From Deltaproteobacteria bacterium (GTDB lineage: Bacteria > Myxococcota > Kuafuiibacteriia > Kuafuiibacteriales > Kuafuiibacteriaceae), in assembly GCA_016703535.1 (NCBI GenBank), contig JADJBV010000001.1, positions 868,001 through 932,000 of the forward strand: a stretch of DNA of 64,000 bases. The letters run 5' to 3'. The translations under genes were made by a program, and so were the position numbers. Shown here piece by piece: positions 26,273-36,469 of the stretch. Under the pieces are notes generated by a model. That model made no database searches. It was not told the origin of the DNA and worked only from the letters and a program-made list of their open reading frames with translations. The number at the start of each line of letters is the position of its first letter. The stretch's first letter is position 1.

Positions 26273-27688
26273 ATGAGTGATCGCCAGCCCGAGCCCGATG
26301 TCAGCCAGCCGTTTGCGCCTTCCTCCGAAGCTCGCGCCCGGGTCGATGCCCTGCGGGCGCTGCTCGCGCAAGGTAACTTGCGGGCCGCGGTGGTCGGCGC
26401 GGGCAAGAGCGGTCGAGCCGCGGCCGAGTTGCTCTTGGCCCAAGGCGCCGAGGTCACCCTGGTCGACGATCAGGCGGTCGATCCGTTCCCTGGGATAAAA
26501 GCCGCGCCGTTCAGCGCTCAAACCTTGGAGCTGGCCGAGTTGGTGGTGCTCAGCCCCGGGGTACCTCGCTCCCGCCCCGAACTCGCGGCCTCGATCGGCC
26601 GAGGCAAGTTGGTGGGGGAGATCGAGCTGGCCTCCTGGTTCATCAAGGCGCCCCTGGTCGGGATCACCGGCACCAACGGCAAGTCGACCACCACCGCGTT
26701 GACCGCCCATCTTTTGGCCTCGGCCGGCAAGAAGGTCTTCGCAGGCGGCAACCTGGGTGAGCCCCTTTCGCGGTTGGCCCTCTCCAAAGATCCGGTCGAC
26801 GTCGCGGTGGTCGAGCTCTCTTCCTACCAGCTCGAAAGCCTGATCGACGCCCGGTTTGCGGTCGCGTGTTGGCTCAACCTGACGCCGGACCACCTCGATC
26901 GTTACCCCAACCTGGACGTCTACGGTGCGGCCAAACGCCGCTTGATCGAACAACGTTCGGTCCACGGCACCGCGGTCCTCAACGCCAAAGACCGAGCCTG
27001 CGCCCGGGCCGGCATCCAGCTGGGCGGTCGAGTCCGTTGGTTCGCGGCCGAGGCTCACTCGGATCTGGCGGGACCTTTTGGCACCGTCTTGCGGAGTGAA
27101 GACACCGCCATCCGCACGGTGGAAGGCGCGACCGAAGCCTACGATCTCGCGACCCCGTCTTTGCTCGGTCACCACAACCGATCGAACGCCATCGCCGCCA
27201 TCGAGTGTGCTCGGCACTTCGACGTCTACAGCGACGCCATTCAACGGGGCCTCCACAGCTTCCGCGGTTTGCCGCATCGGCTGGAGTTGATCAGGGAGGT
27301 CGGCGGCGTGTCTTGGTACAACGACTCCAAGGCCACCAACGTCGACTCCTCGATCACCGGCGTCACCGCCTTGCCGGGCCCGATCATCTTGATCGTCGGC
27401 GGCAAAGACAAAGGTTCACCTTGGGCGCCGCTGGTCGAGGCGGGGCAGGGCAAGGTCAAGGCCGTCTTGGCCATCGGACAAGCCACGCTGCTGGTGATGG
27501 CCGCCTACGCGGGTCGGGTCCCTCTGCTGGAGGAGAATGGCACCTTGGAGCAAGCGGTGAAGCGGGCCCGGGGCCTGGCCGCGCCGGGAGACCAGGTGTT
27601 GTTGTCCCCGGCCTGCGCTTCCTTCGATCAATTCAAGAACTACGAACACCGCGGCGAGGTCTTTCGCGGCTTGGTGGAGGCACTGTGA
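26273..27688 (+). CDS. murD: UDP-MurNAc-L-alanine:D-glutamate ligase
   Basis: A 471-aa cytoplasmic ligase that adds D-Glu to UDP-MurNAc-L-Ala. Seen: the N-terminal Rossmann motif VVGAGKSGRAAAELL, P-loop GITGTNGKSTTTA, ELSSYQLES, NLTPDHLDRY and the C-terminal YNDSKATN. ATG 26273 follows an AAGGA SD. The first 30 residues are an extra hydrophilic leader compared with short MurDs. It overlaps ftsW by 4 nt (GTGA). Confidence 0.96.
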   Translation: MSDRQPEPDVSQPFAPSSEARARVDALRALLAQGNLRAAVVGAGKSGRAAAELLLAQGAEVTLVDDQAVDPFPGIKAAPFSAQTLELAELVVLSPGVPRSRPELAASIGRGKLVGEIELASWFIKAPLVGITGTNGKSTTTALTAHLLASAGKKVFAGGNLGEPLSRLALSKDPVDVAVVELSSYQLESLIDARFAVACWLNLTPDHLDRYPNLDVYGAAKRRLIEQRSVHGTAVLNAKDRACARAGIQLGGRVRWFAAEAHSDLAGPFGTVLRSEDTAIRTVEGATEAYDLATPSLLGHHNRSNAIAAIECARHFDVYSDAIQRGLHSFRGLPHRLELIREVGGVSWYNDSKATNVDSSITGVTALPGPIILIVGGKDKGSPWAPLVEAGQGKVKAVLAIGQATLLVMAAYAGRVPLLEENGTLEQAVKRARGLAAPGDQVLLSPACASFDQFKNYEHRGEVFRGLVEAL

Positions 27689-28905
27689 AGCGGATCGACA
27701 CCGAAGACGCGCCGACCACCATGCCCTTGCCCATCGGCATCAGCGCCGGTGAGTTCAGCCGCAACATCGATCCTTACATCACCGGCGCGGCGGTGGTGTT
27801 GATCGCTTTGGGTACGGTCCTGGTCTACAGCGCCAGCGCGGTCCGGGCTCAGGCCGCGGGCGGCGACGGCTCGATCTATTTGGTCCGGCACCTCTCCAGC
27901 GTCTTCGTTGGCCTGCTCTTGATGGCGGCGATCCTGCGGGTGCCGATCGAGGCCTGGAGCAAGTTGGCCTACCCACTCTTGATCGGCGCGCTCTTGATGT
28001 TGGCCTTGGTCTTCGTGCCCGGGGTGGGGCGGCGGGTGAACGGCGCCCTGCGCTGGATCTCGGTGGCCGGAATCTCCTTTCAACCCGGGGAGTTGGCCAA
28101 GTTGGCGACCGTCGTCTACCTCTCCCACTCCCTGGCCAAAAAACGGGAAAAGGTCCGCTCCTTTTCGGTCGGCTTTTTGCCCCACGTCTTGGTGACCAGC
28201 TTGATGGTCGGCCTGATCATCATCCAGCCGGATCTCGGGACCAGCGCGGTGATCTACCTGACCTTGGGCCTGATGTTGTTCGTGGCCGGCACCAAAATTG
28301 GCTACCTGGTGTTGGCGGCGGTGGCGGCCTTGCCGGTGTTGCTCCACTACGTGATGTCCCGGCCCCACGCGATGGCGCGGCTGACGGTCTTCCTCGATCC
28401 CGAGGCCTACAAGCGGGACATCGGTTACCAAGTTTGGGAGTCTTTGGTCTCCTTCGGCTCGGGCGGCGCCTTTGGCCTGGGGTTGGGCGCCGGCAAGCAG
28501 AAGCTCTATTTTTTGCCCGAGTCCCACACCGACTTCATCTTCGCGGTGCTCGGCCAAGAGCTCGGCTTCTTCGGCGTGTTGATCGCCGTCGGCGCGTTCT
28601 TGATCATCGTCGGTCGGGGCATGTGGACCGCGGGCAAGTTGCCTTGCCGTTTCCCGATGTTCCTGACCTTCGGCATCAGCGCCTGGCTCGGCGCTCAGGC
28701 GGTGGTCAACATGGCGGTGGTCACCGCCTTGCTCCCGACCAAAGGCCTGACCTTGCCCTTCATCTCTTACGGTCGCTCCTCGATGATCGTGAACCTGATC
28801 GCCTTGGGCATCTTGCTCCGCTCCACCGCTGAGCTGCGAGCCCAACAACCGGCGGTGGCGAAAAAACGTCGCCCCGCGGCGCGTCGGGCCGAGGTGCCCG
28901 CGTGA
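27685..28905 (+). CDS. ftsW: SEDS glycosyltransferase FtsW
   Basis: A 406-aa polytopic membrane enzyme that polymerises lipid II at the septum with FtsI. Seen: about ten hydrophobic helices, LVYSASAV in the first, GVGRRVNGALRWI, QPGELAKLATV, QPDLGTSAVIYL, and LPESHTDFIFAVLGQELGFFG, with GLTLPFISYG near the end. The GTG at 27685 overlaps the murD stop. A hydrophilic N-terminal leader (about 27 residues) and a basic C-terminal tail (KKRRPAARRA) flank the core. Confidence 0.96.
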   Translation: MKRIDTEDAPTTMPLPIGISAGEFSRNIDPYITGAAVVLIALGTVLVYSASAVRAQAAGGDGSIYLVRHLSSVFVGLLLMAAILRVPIEAWSKLAYPLLIGALLMLALVFVPGVGRRVNGALRWISVAGISFQPGELAKLATVVYLSHSLAKKREKVRSFSVGFLPHVLVTSLMVGLIIIQPDLGTSAVIYLTLGLMLFVAGTKIGYLVLAAVAALPVLLHYVMSRPHAMARLTVFLDPEAYKRDIGYQVWESLVSFGSGGAFGLGLGAGKQKLYFLPESHTDFIFAVLGQELGFFGVLIAVGAFLIIVGRGMWTAGKLPCRFPMFLTFGISAWLGAQAVVNMAVVTALLPTKGLTLPFISYGRSSMIVNLIALGILLRSTAELRAQQPAVAKKRRPAARRAEVPA

Positions 28906-29996
28906 AGATGTTGATCGCCGGCGGCGGCACGGGTGGCCACCTCTATCCGGGGGTGGCCCTGGCCGAAGAGGTGTTGACCCGGCAAAAGGGCAACGAGGTC
29001 CTCTTCGTCGGCACCCAGCGGGGGCTGGAGTTCAAGGTGTTGCCCGAGTTGGGCCTGCCCCTCGAGACCATCGAGGTCTCCGGGCTCAAAGGCACCGGTC
29101 TTTCGGCGCGGATCTCGGGCCTCCTCAAGTTGCCCTTGGCGCTCTTCAGCTCGATCCGGATCCTGCGCCGCTTCAAGCCTGACGTGGCGGTCGGGGTGGG
29201 CGGCTACGCCTCGGGCCCGGTGATCTTGGCGGCGTGGTTGTTGAGGATCCCGACCGCGGTGCTCGAGCAGAACACGGTGCCGGGGGTCACCAACCGCTTG
29301 TTGGCCAAAGTGGCGGACGCGGTCTACGTGATGTTCGACGAAAGCGCCGCCTATTTTCCTCGGAAAAAAGTCCAGGCCTTGGGCAACCCGATCCGCCGCC
29401 AGCTCCTGGAGAACTTCTTGCGCTCCAAGGGCAACGCGGCGGCGGGGCGTTTTCAGCTTTTGGTCTTGGGCGGCTCCCAGGGGGCCCACAACCTCAACGT
29501 CCGCATGTTGGAGGCCACCGATCACTTGGCTGAGGTCAAAGATCGGCTGGTGATCGTGCACCAGACCGGCGTGCAGGACGAGTTGCTGGTCAAGAAGGGC
29601 TACGAAGAACGAGGTTTCACCGCCGAGGTCCTCCCGTTCATCAAGGATGTCAGCGAGGCCTACCGACGGGCCGAGCTGATCGTCTGTCGCGCCGGCGCCA
29701 CCACTTTGGCCGAGGTGATGGTCGTAAAAAAAGCCTCGATCTTGGTGCCGTTCCCCCACGCCGCCGACAACCACCAAGAGAAGAACGCCCAGTCGATGGT
29801 CGACGCCGGCGCCGCCTTGATGTTGGTCGAGCGCGAGATGGACGGCCTCCGCTTGGCCGAGACCATCCTCACTTTGATCAACGATCCCTCCCGGATCGAA
29901 AAGATGGAGCAGGCCGCCAGCCGGGTCGGGCGCCCGGAGGCCGCCTCGGAGATCGTCGCCGCCTGTGTGCAGCTGATCGAGCGGAGGCGCAAGTGA
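28902..29996 (+). CDS. murG: UDP-GlcNAc:lipid I N-acetylglucosaminyltransferase
   Basis: A 364-aa peripheral membrane GT-B glycosyltransferase that makes lipid II. Seen: the G-loop GGGTGGHLYPGVALAEE, VGVGGYASGPV, EQNTVPGVTNR, LGGSQGAHNLN, and the donor-binding CRAGATTLAEV with the HAADNHQEKNA loop. The GTG start overlaps the ftsW stop by 4 nt; its stop overlaps murC the same way. Confidence 0.97.
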   Translation: MKMLIAGGGTGGHLYPGVALAEEVLTRQKGNEVLFVGTQRGLEFKVLPELGLPLETIEVSGLKGTGLSARISGLLKLPLALFSSIRILRRFKPDVAVGVGGYASGPVILAAWLLRIPTAVLEQNTVPGVTNRLLAKVADAVYVMFDESAAYFPRKKVQALGNPIRRQLLENFLRSKGNAAAGRFQLLVLGGSQGAHNLNVRMLEATDHLAEVKDRLVIVHQTGVQDELLVKKGYEERGFTAEVLPFIKDVSEAYRRAELIVCRAGATTLAEVMVVKKASILVPFPHAADNHQEKNAQSMVDAGAALMLVEREMDGLRLAETILTLINDPSRIEKMEQAASRVGRPEAASEIVAACVQLIERRRK

Positions 29997-31399
29997 ACGC
30001 CACCGAACACGTGGGCATGAAGAAACGCACCCGCCTGGTGCACTTCGTCGGCATCGGCGGCATCGGCATGAGCGGCATCGCCGAGGTGCTGCTCAACCTG
30101 GGTTATTTGGTGCGGGGGTCGGACGTAAAAGCCTCCGAGGCCACCCGCCGCCTCGAGGGCTTTGGCGCCGATGTCCGGATCGGCCACGAGGCGAGGCACG
30201 CCGAAGGCGTGGACGTGGTGGTGATCTCCTCGGCGGTCAAGGCCGACAACCCGGAGATCGTGGCGGCCCGGCTGCAGAAGATCCCGGTCATCCGTCGGGC
30301 CGAGATGTTGGCCGAGTTGATGCGCCTCAAGTTCGGCATCGCCATCGCGGGTACCCACGGCAAGACCACCACCACCTCGATGGTCGCCACCATCCTGCAG
30401 GAGGCCGGCCTGGACCCGACGGTGGTGGTGGGCGGCAAGGTCAACCAGTTGGGCGCGCCGGCCAAGTTGGGGCAGGGGCCCTATTTGGTCGCCGAGGCCG
30501 ACGAGTCGGACGGATCTTTCCTCCACCTCTCGCCGACCATCGCGCTGGTGACCAACATCGATCCCGAACACCTGGATCACTACACCGGCGGCCTCGACGA
30601 GATCCGCGAGACCTTCGTCTCCTTCGTCAACCGCATCCCCTTCTACGGGCTGGCGGTGTTGTGCCTGGACCACCCCGAAGTGCAAGCCATCTTGCCGAGG
30701 GTCGAAAAACGTTCGGTGACCTACGGGCTGTCACCTCAAGCCGACTTTCAAGCGAAGAACTTGGCCTTCGAAGGCCCCCGCACCAGCTTCGATCTGCTCC
30801 GACGCGGCGCCTTCGTTGGCCGAGTGACCTTGCGGATGTTGGGTGAACACAACGTGCTCAACGCCTTGGGTGCTTTGGCCATCGCCGAAGAGTTGGGCAT
30901 CGACGATCAGGTGGCGATCTCCGCGTTGTCCGGCTTCGGCGGGGTCGAGCGGCGTTTTTCGGTCCGCGGGGTGGTCAAGGACGTGATGGTGGTCGACGAC
31001 TACGGCCATCACCCGGCCGAGATCCGGGCCACTTTGGCCGGGGCCCGCCGCGCTTATCCGAGCCGACGTTTCGTGATCGCCTTTCAGCCCCACCGCTACA
31101 CCCGGACCCGAGATCTGGTGGAGGACTTCGCCAAGGCCTTCAACGAAGCCGAACTCTTGTTCGTCGCGCCGATCTACGCGGCCAGCGAACCGCCGATCCC
31201 CGGGGTCAACAGCGAGATGTTGGTCGAGGCCATCCGTCGCCACGGCCACCGAGACGTACGTTTGGCGCCGTCGATCGACGCCTTGGTCGAGAGCTTGGCA
31301 CAGGTGGCTCAGCCCGGAGATCTGATCTTGGCCTTTGGCGCCGGCGATATCGGCCGCACTGGGGCCCAGCTGGTGGCCAAGTTGGGAGGAACGCCCTGA
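29993..31399 (+). CDS. murC: UDP-MurNAc:L-alanine ligase
   Basis: A 468-aa cytoplasmic ligase that adds L-Ala, the first stem-peptide residue. Seen: HFVGIGGIGMSGIAEVL, P-loop AGTHGKTTTTS, AEADESDGSFLHL, NIDPEHLDHY, DDYGHHPAEI and AFQPHRYTRT. The GTG start overlaps murG. Its TGA lies inside the CTGA proposed as the murB start. Confidence 0.97.
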   Translation: MNATEHVGMKKRTRLVHFVGIGGIGMSGIAEVLLNLGYLVRGSDVKASEATRRLEGFGADVRIGHEARHAEGVDVVVISSAVKADNPEIVAARLQKIPVIRRAEMLAELMRLKFGIAIAGTHGKTTTTSMVATILQEAGLDPTVVVGGKVNQLGAPAKLGQGPYLVAEADESDGSFLHLSPTIALVTNIDPEHLDHYTGGLDEIRETFVSFVNRIPFYGLAVLCLDHPEVQAILPRVEKRSVTYGLSPQADFQAKNLAFEGPRTSFDLLRRGAFVGRVTLRMLGEHNVLNALGALAIAEELGIDDQVAISALSGFGGVERRFSVRGVVKDVMVVDDYGHHPAEIRATLAGARRAYPSRRFVIAFQPHRYTRTRDLVEDFAKAFNEAELLFVAPIYAASEPPIPGVNSEMLVEAIRRHGHRDVRLAPSIDALVESLAQVAQPGDLILAFGAGDIGRTGAQLVAKLGGTP

Positions 31400-32358
31400 A
31401 CGCCGCGCCGAAAGAGCGGAGTGGCTTGGGGCGGGCATTGCAAGTTGCCTTGCCGAACCGGACCTCCCTCCAGGTGCCCCTTGGGCCCAAGGTCGCGTTC
31501 CGGATCGGCGGGCCGGCCGAGGTTTTGGTTCGACCTCACGACGCGGCCGAGTTGGCGACCGCTCTTTCGATCGCTCGAGAATACGGCGCGCCGGTCACCG
31601 TGCTCGGCACCGGCTCCAACGTTTTGGTCGGCGACGGCGGCATCAAGGGCTTGGTCCTCCGGCTCGCCGGTGAACTCGCCGATTTCCACGTCGGCTTCGA
31701 TCACGGAGGGGCCGCCGAGATCGAGGTCGGCGCCGGGGCCCTCAACGCGCCGTTGGTCTCCATGTTGCTTCACCTCGGCTTGGTCGGGGTCGAGTTTTTG
31801 GCGACCATCCCCGGCACCTTCGGCGGCGCCTTGATCATGAACGCCGGCGCCCACGGCGGCGAGATCGGCCCTTTCGTGGAGGAGGTGGGGGTGGTCCGGA
31901 TCGACGGGACCGTCGAACGCCGCCCGGGCCGCGATTGTGACTTTGGGTATCGACGCAGCGGCTTTCGGCCGGAAGAGATCCTGACCGACGCTCGGCTACG
32001 GGTCCCACGGGGAGACGCCGCGGCGGCCAAACACCACCTGGACGAGATGCGCCAGCGGCGGCGCAGCAGCCAACCTCACGATCAACCCAACGCGGGTTCA
32101 ATCTTCAAAAACCCACCAGGGGATTTTGCGGGTCGATTGATCGAGGCCTGCGGCCTGAAGGGCCGGACGGTCGGCGCCGCGCAGATCTCCGAGTTGCACG
32201 CCAACTTCATCGTGAACCTCGGCGGCGCTCGGGCCCAAGAGGTGGTGGCGCTGGCGGACCTGGCGGCGGCGCAGGTGAAGGATCGCTTCGGGATCGCACT
32301 CGAGTGGGAAGTGCGACGGATCGGCGAACACAATTCCTCGGGTGATCCCGGGAATTGA
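31396..32358 (+). CDS. murB: UDP-N-acetylenolpyruvoylglucosamine reductase
   Basis: An FAD- and NADPH-dependent reductase that makes UDP-MurNAc. Family marks: RIGGPAEVLV, VLGTGSNVLVGDGG, FLATIPGTFGGALIMNAGAHG, GYRRSGFR (type I-like Tyr/Arg loop) and PNAGSIFKNPPGDFAGRLIEACGLKG. The start is unusual. CTG at 31396 (then Asn-Ala-Ala-Pro) lies 5 nt after a full SD, GGGAGGA (31384-31390), and overlaps the murC stop as CTGA, exactly like the other junctions. The alternative TTG at 31426 (310 aa) has only a weak GCGGAG nearby. Length is 320 aa with CTG. Confidence 0.93.
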   Translation: MNAAPKERSGLGRALQVALPNRTSLQVPLGPKVAFRIGGPAEVLVRPHDAAELATALSIAREYGAPVTVLGTGSNVLVGDGGIKGLVLRLAGELADFHVGFDHGGAAEIEVGAGALNAPLVSMLLHLGLVGVEFLATIPGTFGGALIMNAGAHGGEIGPFVEEVGVVRIDGTVERRPGRDCDFGYRRSGFRPEEILTDARLRVPRGDAAAAKHHLDEMRQRRRSSQPHDQPNAGSIFKNPPGDFAGRLIEACGLKGRTVGAAQISELHANFIVNLGGARAQEVVALADLAAAQVKDRFGIALEWEVRRIGEHNSSGDPGN

Positions 32359-32883
32359 ACGACGATCAAAGTGGCCGGGATCGGAACGAAACAGGTGGGG
32401 GTTTTGTGCTCCGGAATTTCCGAGTTTCACGGCGCGACCTACAGTGGATCTGGTGTAGTGAGAGCTGCGATCTCCAACGCAAATAAAAAACCTGAGAAGA
32501 TCAATATGGCACTAGTACGCAGATCTGAACTGGGATACCCTCCGCGCAGTCGTGGCGCGGGTTGGGGTAGAGTTCACGTCAGCTTCGGGAGCTATGCGCC
32601 GGTGATCAGTGGGCACCGGGCCGGTGATCGGCCAGGTGAGGTTCGTCGGCGATCCGTGCCAATCGAGGTAGTGGTCAGGGTGCAAATGGTGGTGGGTTCA
32701 ATGGGTAGCTTTTGGGTCTTCCGGAGTCATAACTCCAGGAACAAAAATGCGCCCGTTTTTCGGCGAAATGAACCGAAACTCCAGGGTCCTCACCGCTCTT
32801 TTTTCGGAAATCGTGCGCGACCGTATCAAGGCGATTCGGGCGTGGCCGATCTCTGCCGGCGTTCCATCGCGGAGGAGGCCTGA
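32359..32883. other. 525-bp gap between murB and ftsQ, no convincing gene
   Basis: Many dcw clusters carry ddl here. This stretch is noticeably less GC-rich than its surroundings, with runs such as AAATAAAAAACC near 32480 and CTCTTTTTTCGG near 32800. One plus-strand frame is open for 170 codons but its composition is unlike a protein and it resembles nothing I know. It probably holds the promoter and control region of ftsQAZ. No tRNA could be folded here. Confidence 0.5.
32363..32375 (+). promoter_or_regulatory. Possible extra MraZ-like box upstream of ftsQ
   Basis: GATCAAAGTGGCC here is identical to 13 nt of the mraZ operator (17925-17937). Only this copy is strong; GTGG recurs at 32395 and 32444 without the 10-bp period. 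If bound by MraZ it would put ftsQAZ under the same control. Confidence 0.3.
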
Positions 32884-33834
32884 ATGATGCCGATCTCGTC
32901 GAGCAAGCGTCCCGCGCCTGTGCGAAACAGCTCCTTGTCGGACCGCGCTTCGGTGCGCGGCGTGAAGGGCGGGCGCAGCAATCGCAAGCGGCAAGCCGCG
33001 CCTCGTTCGCTCAAGGAGCGCTTCGTCCACGCCGGCAAGTTGGTGGGCAGCGTGGCGATGGCCGCGGCCGTCGGCTTCGGCGGCGCCTCGGGCTACCGCT
33101 ACCTCACCACCGCCCCCGCTTTTGCCGTCGACCGCCTGGAGATCCTCGGGAACCAACGGGCCAGCGCCGAGTCCCTCGAGAAGTTGGGCGCCGTCGTTTT
33201 GGGCGAAAACGTGTTCCGCTTGGACACGGAGAGCCTGGCGCGCACTTTGGCCGCCCACCCTTGGGTCGCCGCGGTCGAGATCGAACGAGCGTTCCCCCGG
33301 AGCTTGCGGATCACGGTCCGCGAACACCAGCCGGTGGCCTTGGTGGCCCTGGGGCACCTTTATTACGCCGACGCCACCGGGGAGATCGTGAAGCGATATG
33401 CCCCGGGCGAGTTGGCGCCTGGCAGCGACGGCAGTCGGACCGCCTTGCCGGTGATCACCGGCCTGACCCGCGCCCAGATCGAGACCGACGACGGCGAGGC
33501 CAAGGCCCAACTCCAAGGCGCGATCGAGTTTCTTTCGGCCTTTGCGGCCCTCCCGAACGCGCCGGCTTTGGCCGAGATCCACCTGGATCCGGTGCTTGGG
33601 CTGTCGTTCGTCGAGGCCGAGACCCAGACCACGGTGGTGGTCGGCGGGGCGCCCTGGGCGCCGCGTCTGTCGCGTTGGCAAGAGGTGCGATCGGCGTTGG
33701 ACGAAAAAAGTGTGCGGGCCTCCCGGATCATGTTGGGGGGCGAACGGCGTCGGGATCGGGTGGTGGCGCGGCTCGAAAAGAGCGGCCAAACCCCGGAACC
33801 GAAGCTGGAGACCGCTCGCCTCACCCTCGAGTGA
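32884..33834 (+). CDS. ftsQ: Cell division protein FtsQ
   Basis: A 316-aa bitopic protein. A long basic cytoplasmic N-terminus (about 55 residues) precedes one weakly hydrophobic helix (VGSVAMAAAVGFGGASGY). A POTRA domain follows (FAVDRLEILGNQRASAESLEKLGAVVLGENVFRLD, then HPWVAAVEIERAFPRSLRITVREHQPVAL), and then the FtsQ beta domain. It would scaffold FtsL/FtsB at the divisome. GGAGGAGG lies 6 nt before the double ATG at 32884. Confidence 0.92.
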   Translation: MMPISSSKRPAPVRNSSLSDRASVRGVKGGRSNRKRQAAPRSLKERFVHAGKLVGSVAMAAAVGFGGASGYRYLTTAPAFAVDRLEILGNQRASAESLEKLGAVVLGENVFRLDTESLARTLAAHPWVAAVEIERAFPRSLRITVREHQPVALVALGHLYYADATGEIVKRYAPGELAPGSDGSRTALPVITGLTRAQIETDDGEAKAQLQGAIEFLSAFAALPNAPALAEIHLDPVLGLSFVEAETQTTVVVGGAPWAPRLSRWQEVRSALDEKSVRASRIMLGGERRRDRVVARLEKSGQTPEPKLETARLTLE

Positions 33835-33869
33835 GCGAACCCTGGATCAGTGGCTGAGGAAGGTGCGGG

Positions 33870-35096
33870 ATGGCGAAGCGGGACAATATCGTCGTTGGGC
33901 TGGACATCGGAACGACGAAGATCTGCTGCATCGTCGGTGAGGTCACCGACGAGGGCATCGACATCATCGGCATCGGCACGGCGCCCTCCACCGGCCTGCG
34001 CAAGGGGGTGGTGATCAACATCGCCTCCACCGTGACGGCGATCCGGCGGGCGGTCGAAGAGGCCGAGCTGATGGCGGGCTGCGACGTGCAGACGGTGTTC
34101 ACCGGGATCTCCGGCGGGCACATCCGGGGCTTCAACAGCCACGGCATCGTGGCGGTGAAGGACGGCGAGATCACCCAGGCCGACGTGGCTCGGGTCATCG
34201 ACGCCGCCAAGGCGGTGGCCATCCCGATGGATCGGGAGGTCATCCACATCCTGCCGCAGCAGTACATCATCGACGATCAGGACGGCATCAAGGAGCCCCT
34301 CGGCATGCACGGGGTGCGGCTCGAGGCCAAGGTCCACATCGTCACCGCGGCCGGCCCATCGGCCCAGAACATCATCAAGTGCGCCAACAGCACCGGCCTG
34401 TCGGTCGGGTCGATCGTGCTGCAGCAGCTGGCCAGCGCCGAGGCGGTCCTCACCGAAGACGAAAAGGACCTGGGCGTTTGCCTGGTGGACATCGGCGGCG
34501 GCACCGCCGACATCGCCATCTTCAGCGAAGGGGCCATCGTCCACACCTCGGTGTTGCCGATCGGCGGCAACCACCTGACCACCGACATCGCCCTGGGCAT
34601 CCGCACCCCTCAAGACGAGGCCGAGCGGATCAAGCAGAACCACGGCTGTGCCTTGGTGGAGCAGGTCGATCCCCACGAGGAGATCGAGGTCCCTTCGGTC
34701 GGCGGCCGGAAACCCCGGATGTTGTCCCGCCATATTTTGTGCGAAATCATTGAGGCCCGGGTCGAGGAAATTTTCCAGTTGGTCCGGGACGAGATTCGAA
34801 ATACAGCCTACGAGGACCTCCTGGCATCCGGGGTGGTATTGACCGGGGGAACTTCCAAGCTGGCGGGAATCAACGACATCGCCGAAGACGTCTTGGGCCT
34901 GCCGATCCGCGTCGGATATCCGAAGGGGATCGGCGGGTTGGTCGATGTCGTGCGGAGCCCTGGTTACGCGACCGCGGTCGGTTTGGTGAAATACGGCGCC
35001 AAACATCTGGCTCGAGAATATGCCCACGCGCCGCCCCGCAACCTGTATCAGCGGGCGACCAAGCGCATGGGAGATTGGCTCAAAGAAGTCCTCTGA
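33870..35096 (+). CDS. ftsA: Cell division actin-like protein FtsA
   Basis: A 408-aa actin-fold ATPase that tethers FtsZ to the membrane. Seen: the phosphate-1 loop GLDIGTTKICCIVGEV, the 1C subdomain with FTGISGGHIRGFNSHG, the phosphate-2 loop VDIGGGTADIAIF, the adenosine motif LTGGTSKLAGI, and a C-terminal amphipathic membrane-targeting helix (TKRMGDWLKEVL). It lies 35 nt after ftsQ and 58 nt before ftsZ. The stretch near 34730-34870 uses more A/T third bases than the rest. Confidence 0.97.
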   Translation: MAKRDNIVVGLDIGTTKICCIVGEVTDEGIDIIGIGTAPSTGLRKGVVINIASTVTAIRRAVEEAELMAGCDVQTVFTGISGGHIRGFNSHGIVAVKDGEITQADVARVIDAAKAVAIPMDREVIHILPQQYIIDDQDGIKEPLGMHGVRLEAKVHIVTAAGPSAQNIIKCANSTGLSVGSIVLQQLASAEAVLTEDEKDLGVCLVDIGGGTADIAIFSEGAIVHTSVLPIGGNHLTTDIALGIRTPQDEAERIKQNHGCALVEQVDPHEEIEVPSVGGRKPRMLSRHILCEIIEARVEEIFQLVRDEIRNTAYEDLLASGVVLTGGTSKLAGINDIAEDVLGLPIRVGYPKGIGGLVDVVRSPGYATAVGLVKYGAKHLAREYAHAPPRNLYQRATKRMGDWLKEVL

Positions 35097-35154
35097 GGCA
35101 CCCAAACCGGCAATTGACGGGGCACCTGAGCGGAGCAAAGGAAGGCGGCAGCAC

Positions 35155-36369
<1,215 letters not shown>

Positions 36370-36469
36370 GGCCCCCCACCCCTTGGGCGGCGTCGGGTGA
36401 TGCGCCCGTGCTTGTTCCCGAGCGCCTCGCCCCGCTTCGCCCGACCTGTGTTATGGGAAGGGCAGAGCG

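Noticed and set aside
32590..32680. Possible tRNA-like cloverleaf in the murB-ftsQ gap
   Set aside because: No T-arm GGTTCRA with matching stems or acceptor stem could be built.
32371..32883. 170-codon ORF in the murB-ftsQ gap
   Set aside because: No recognisable motif, erratic composition and no SD; more likely regulatory DNA.
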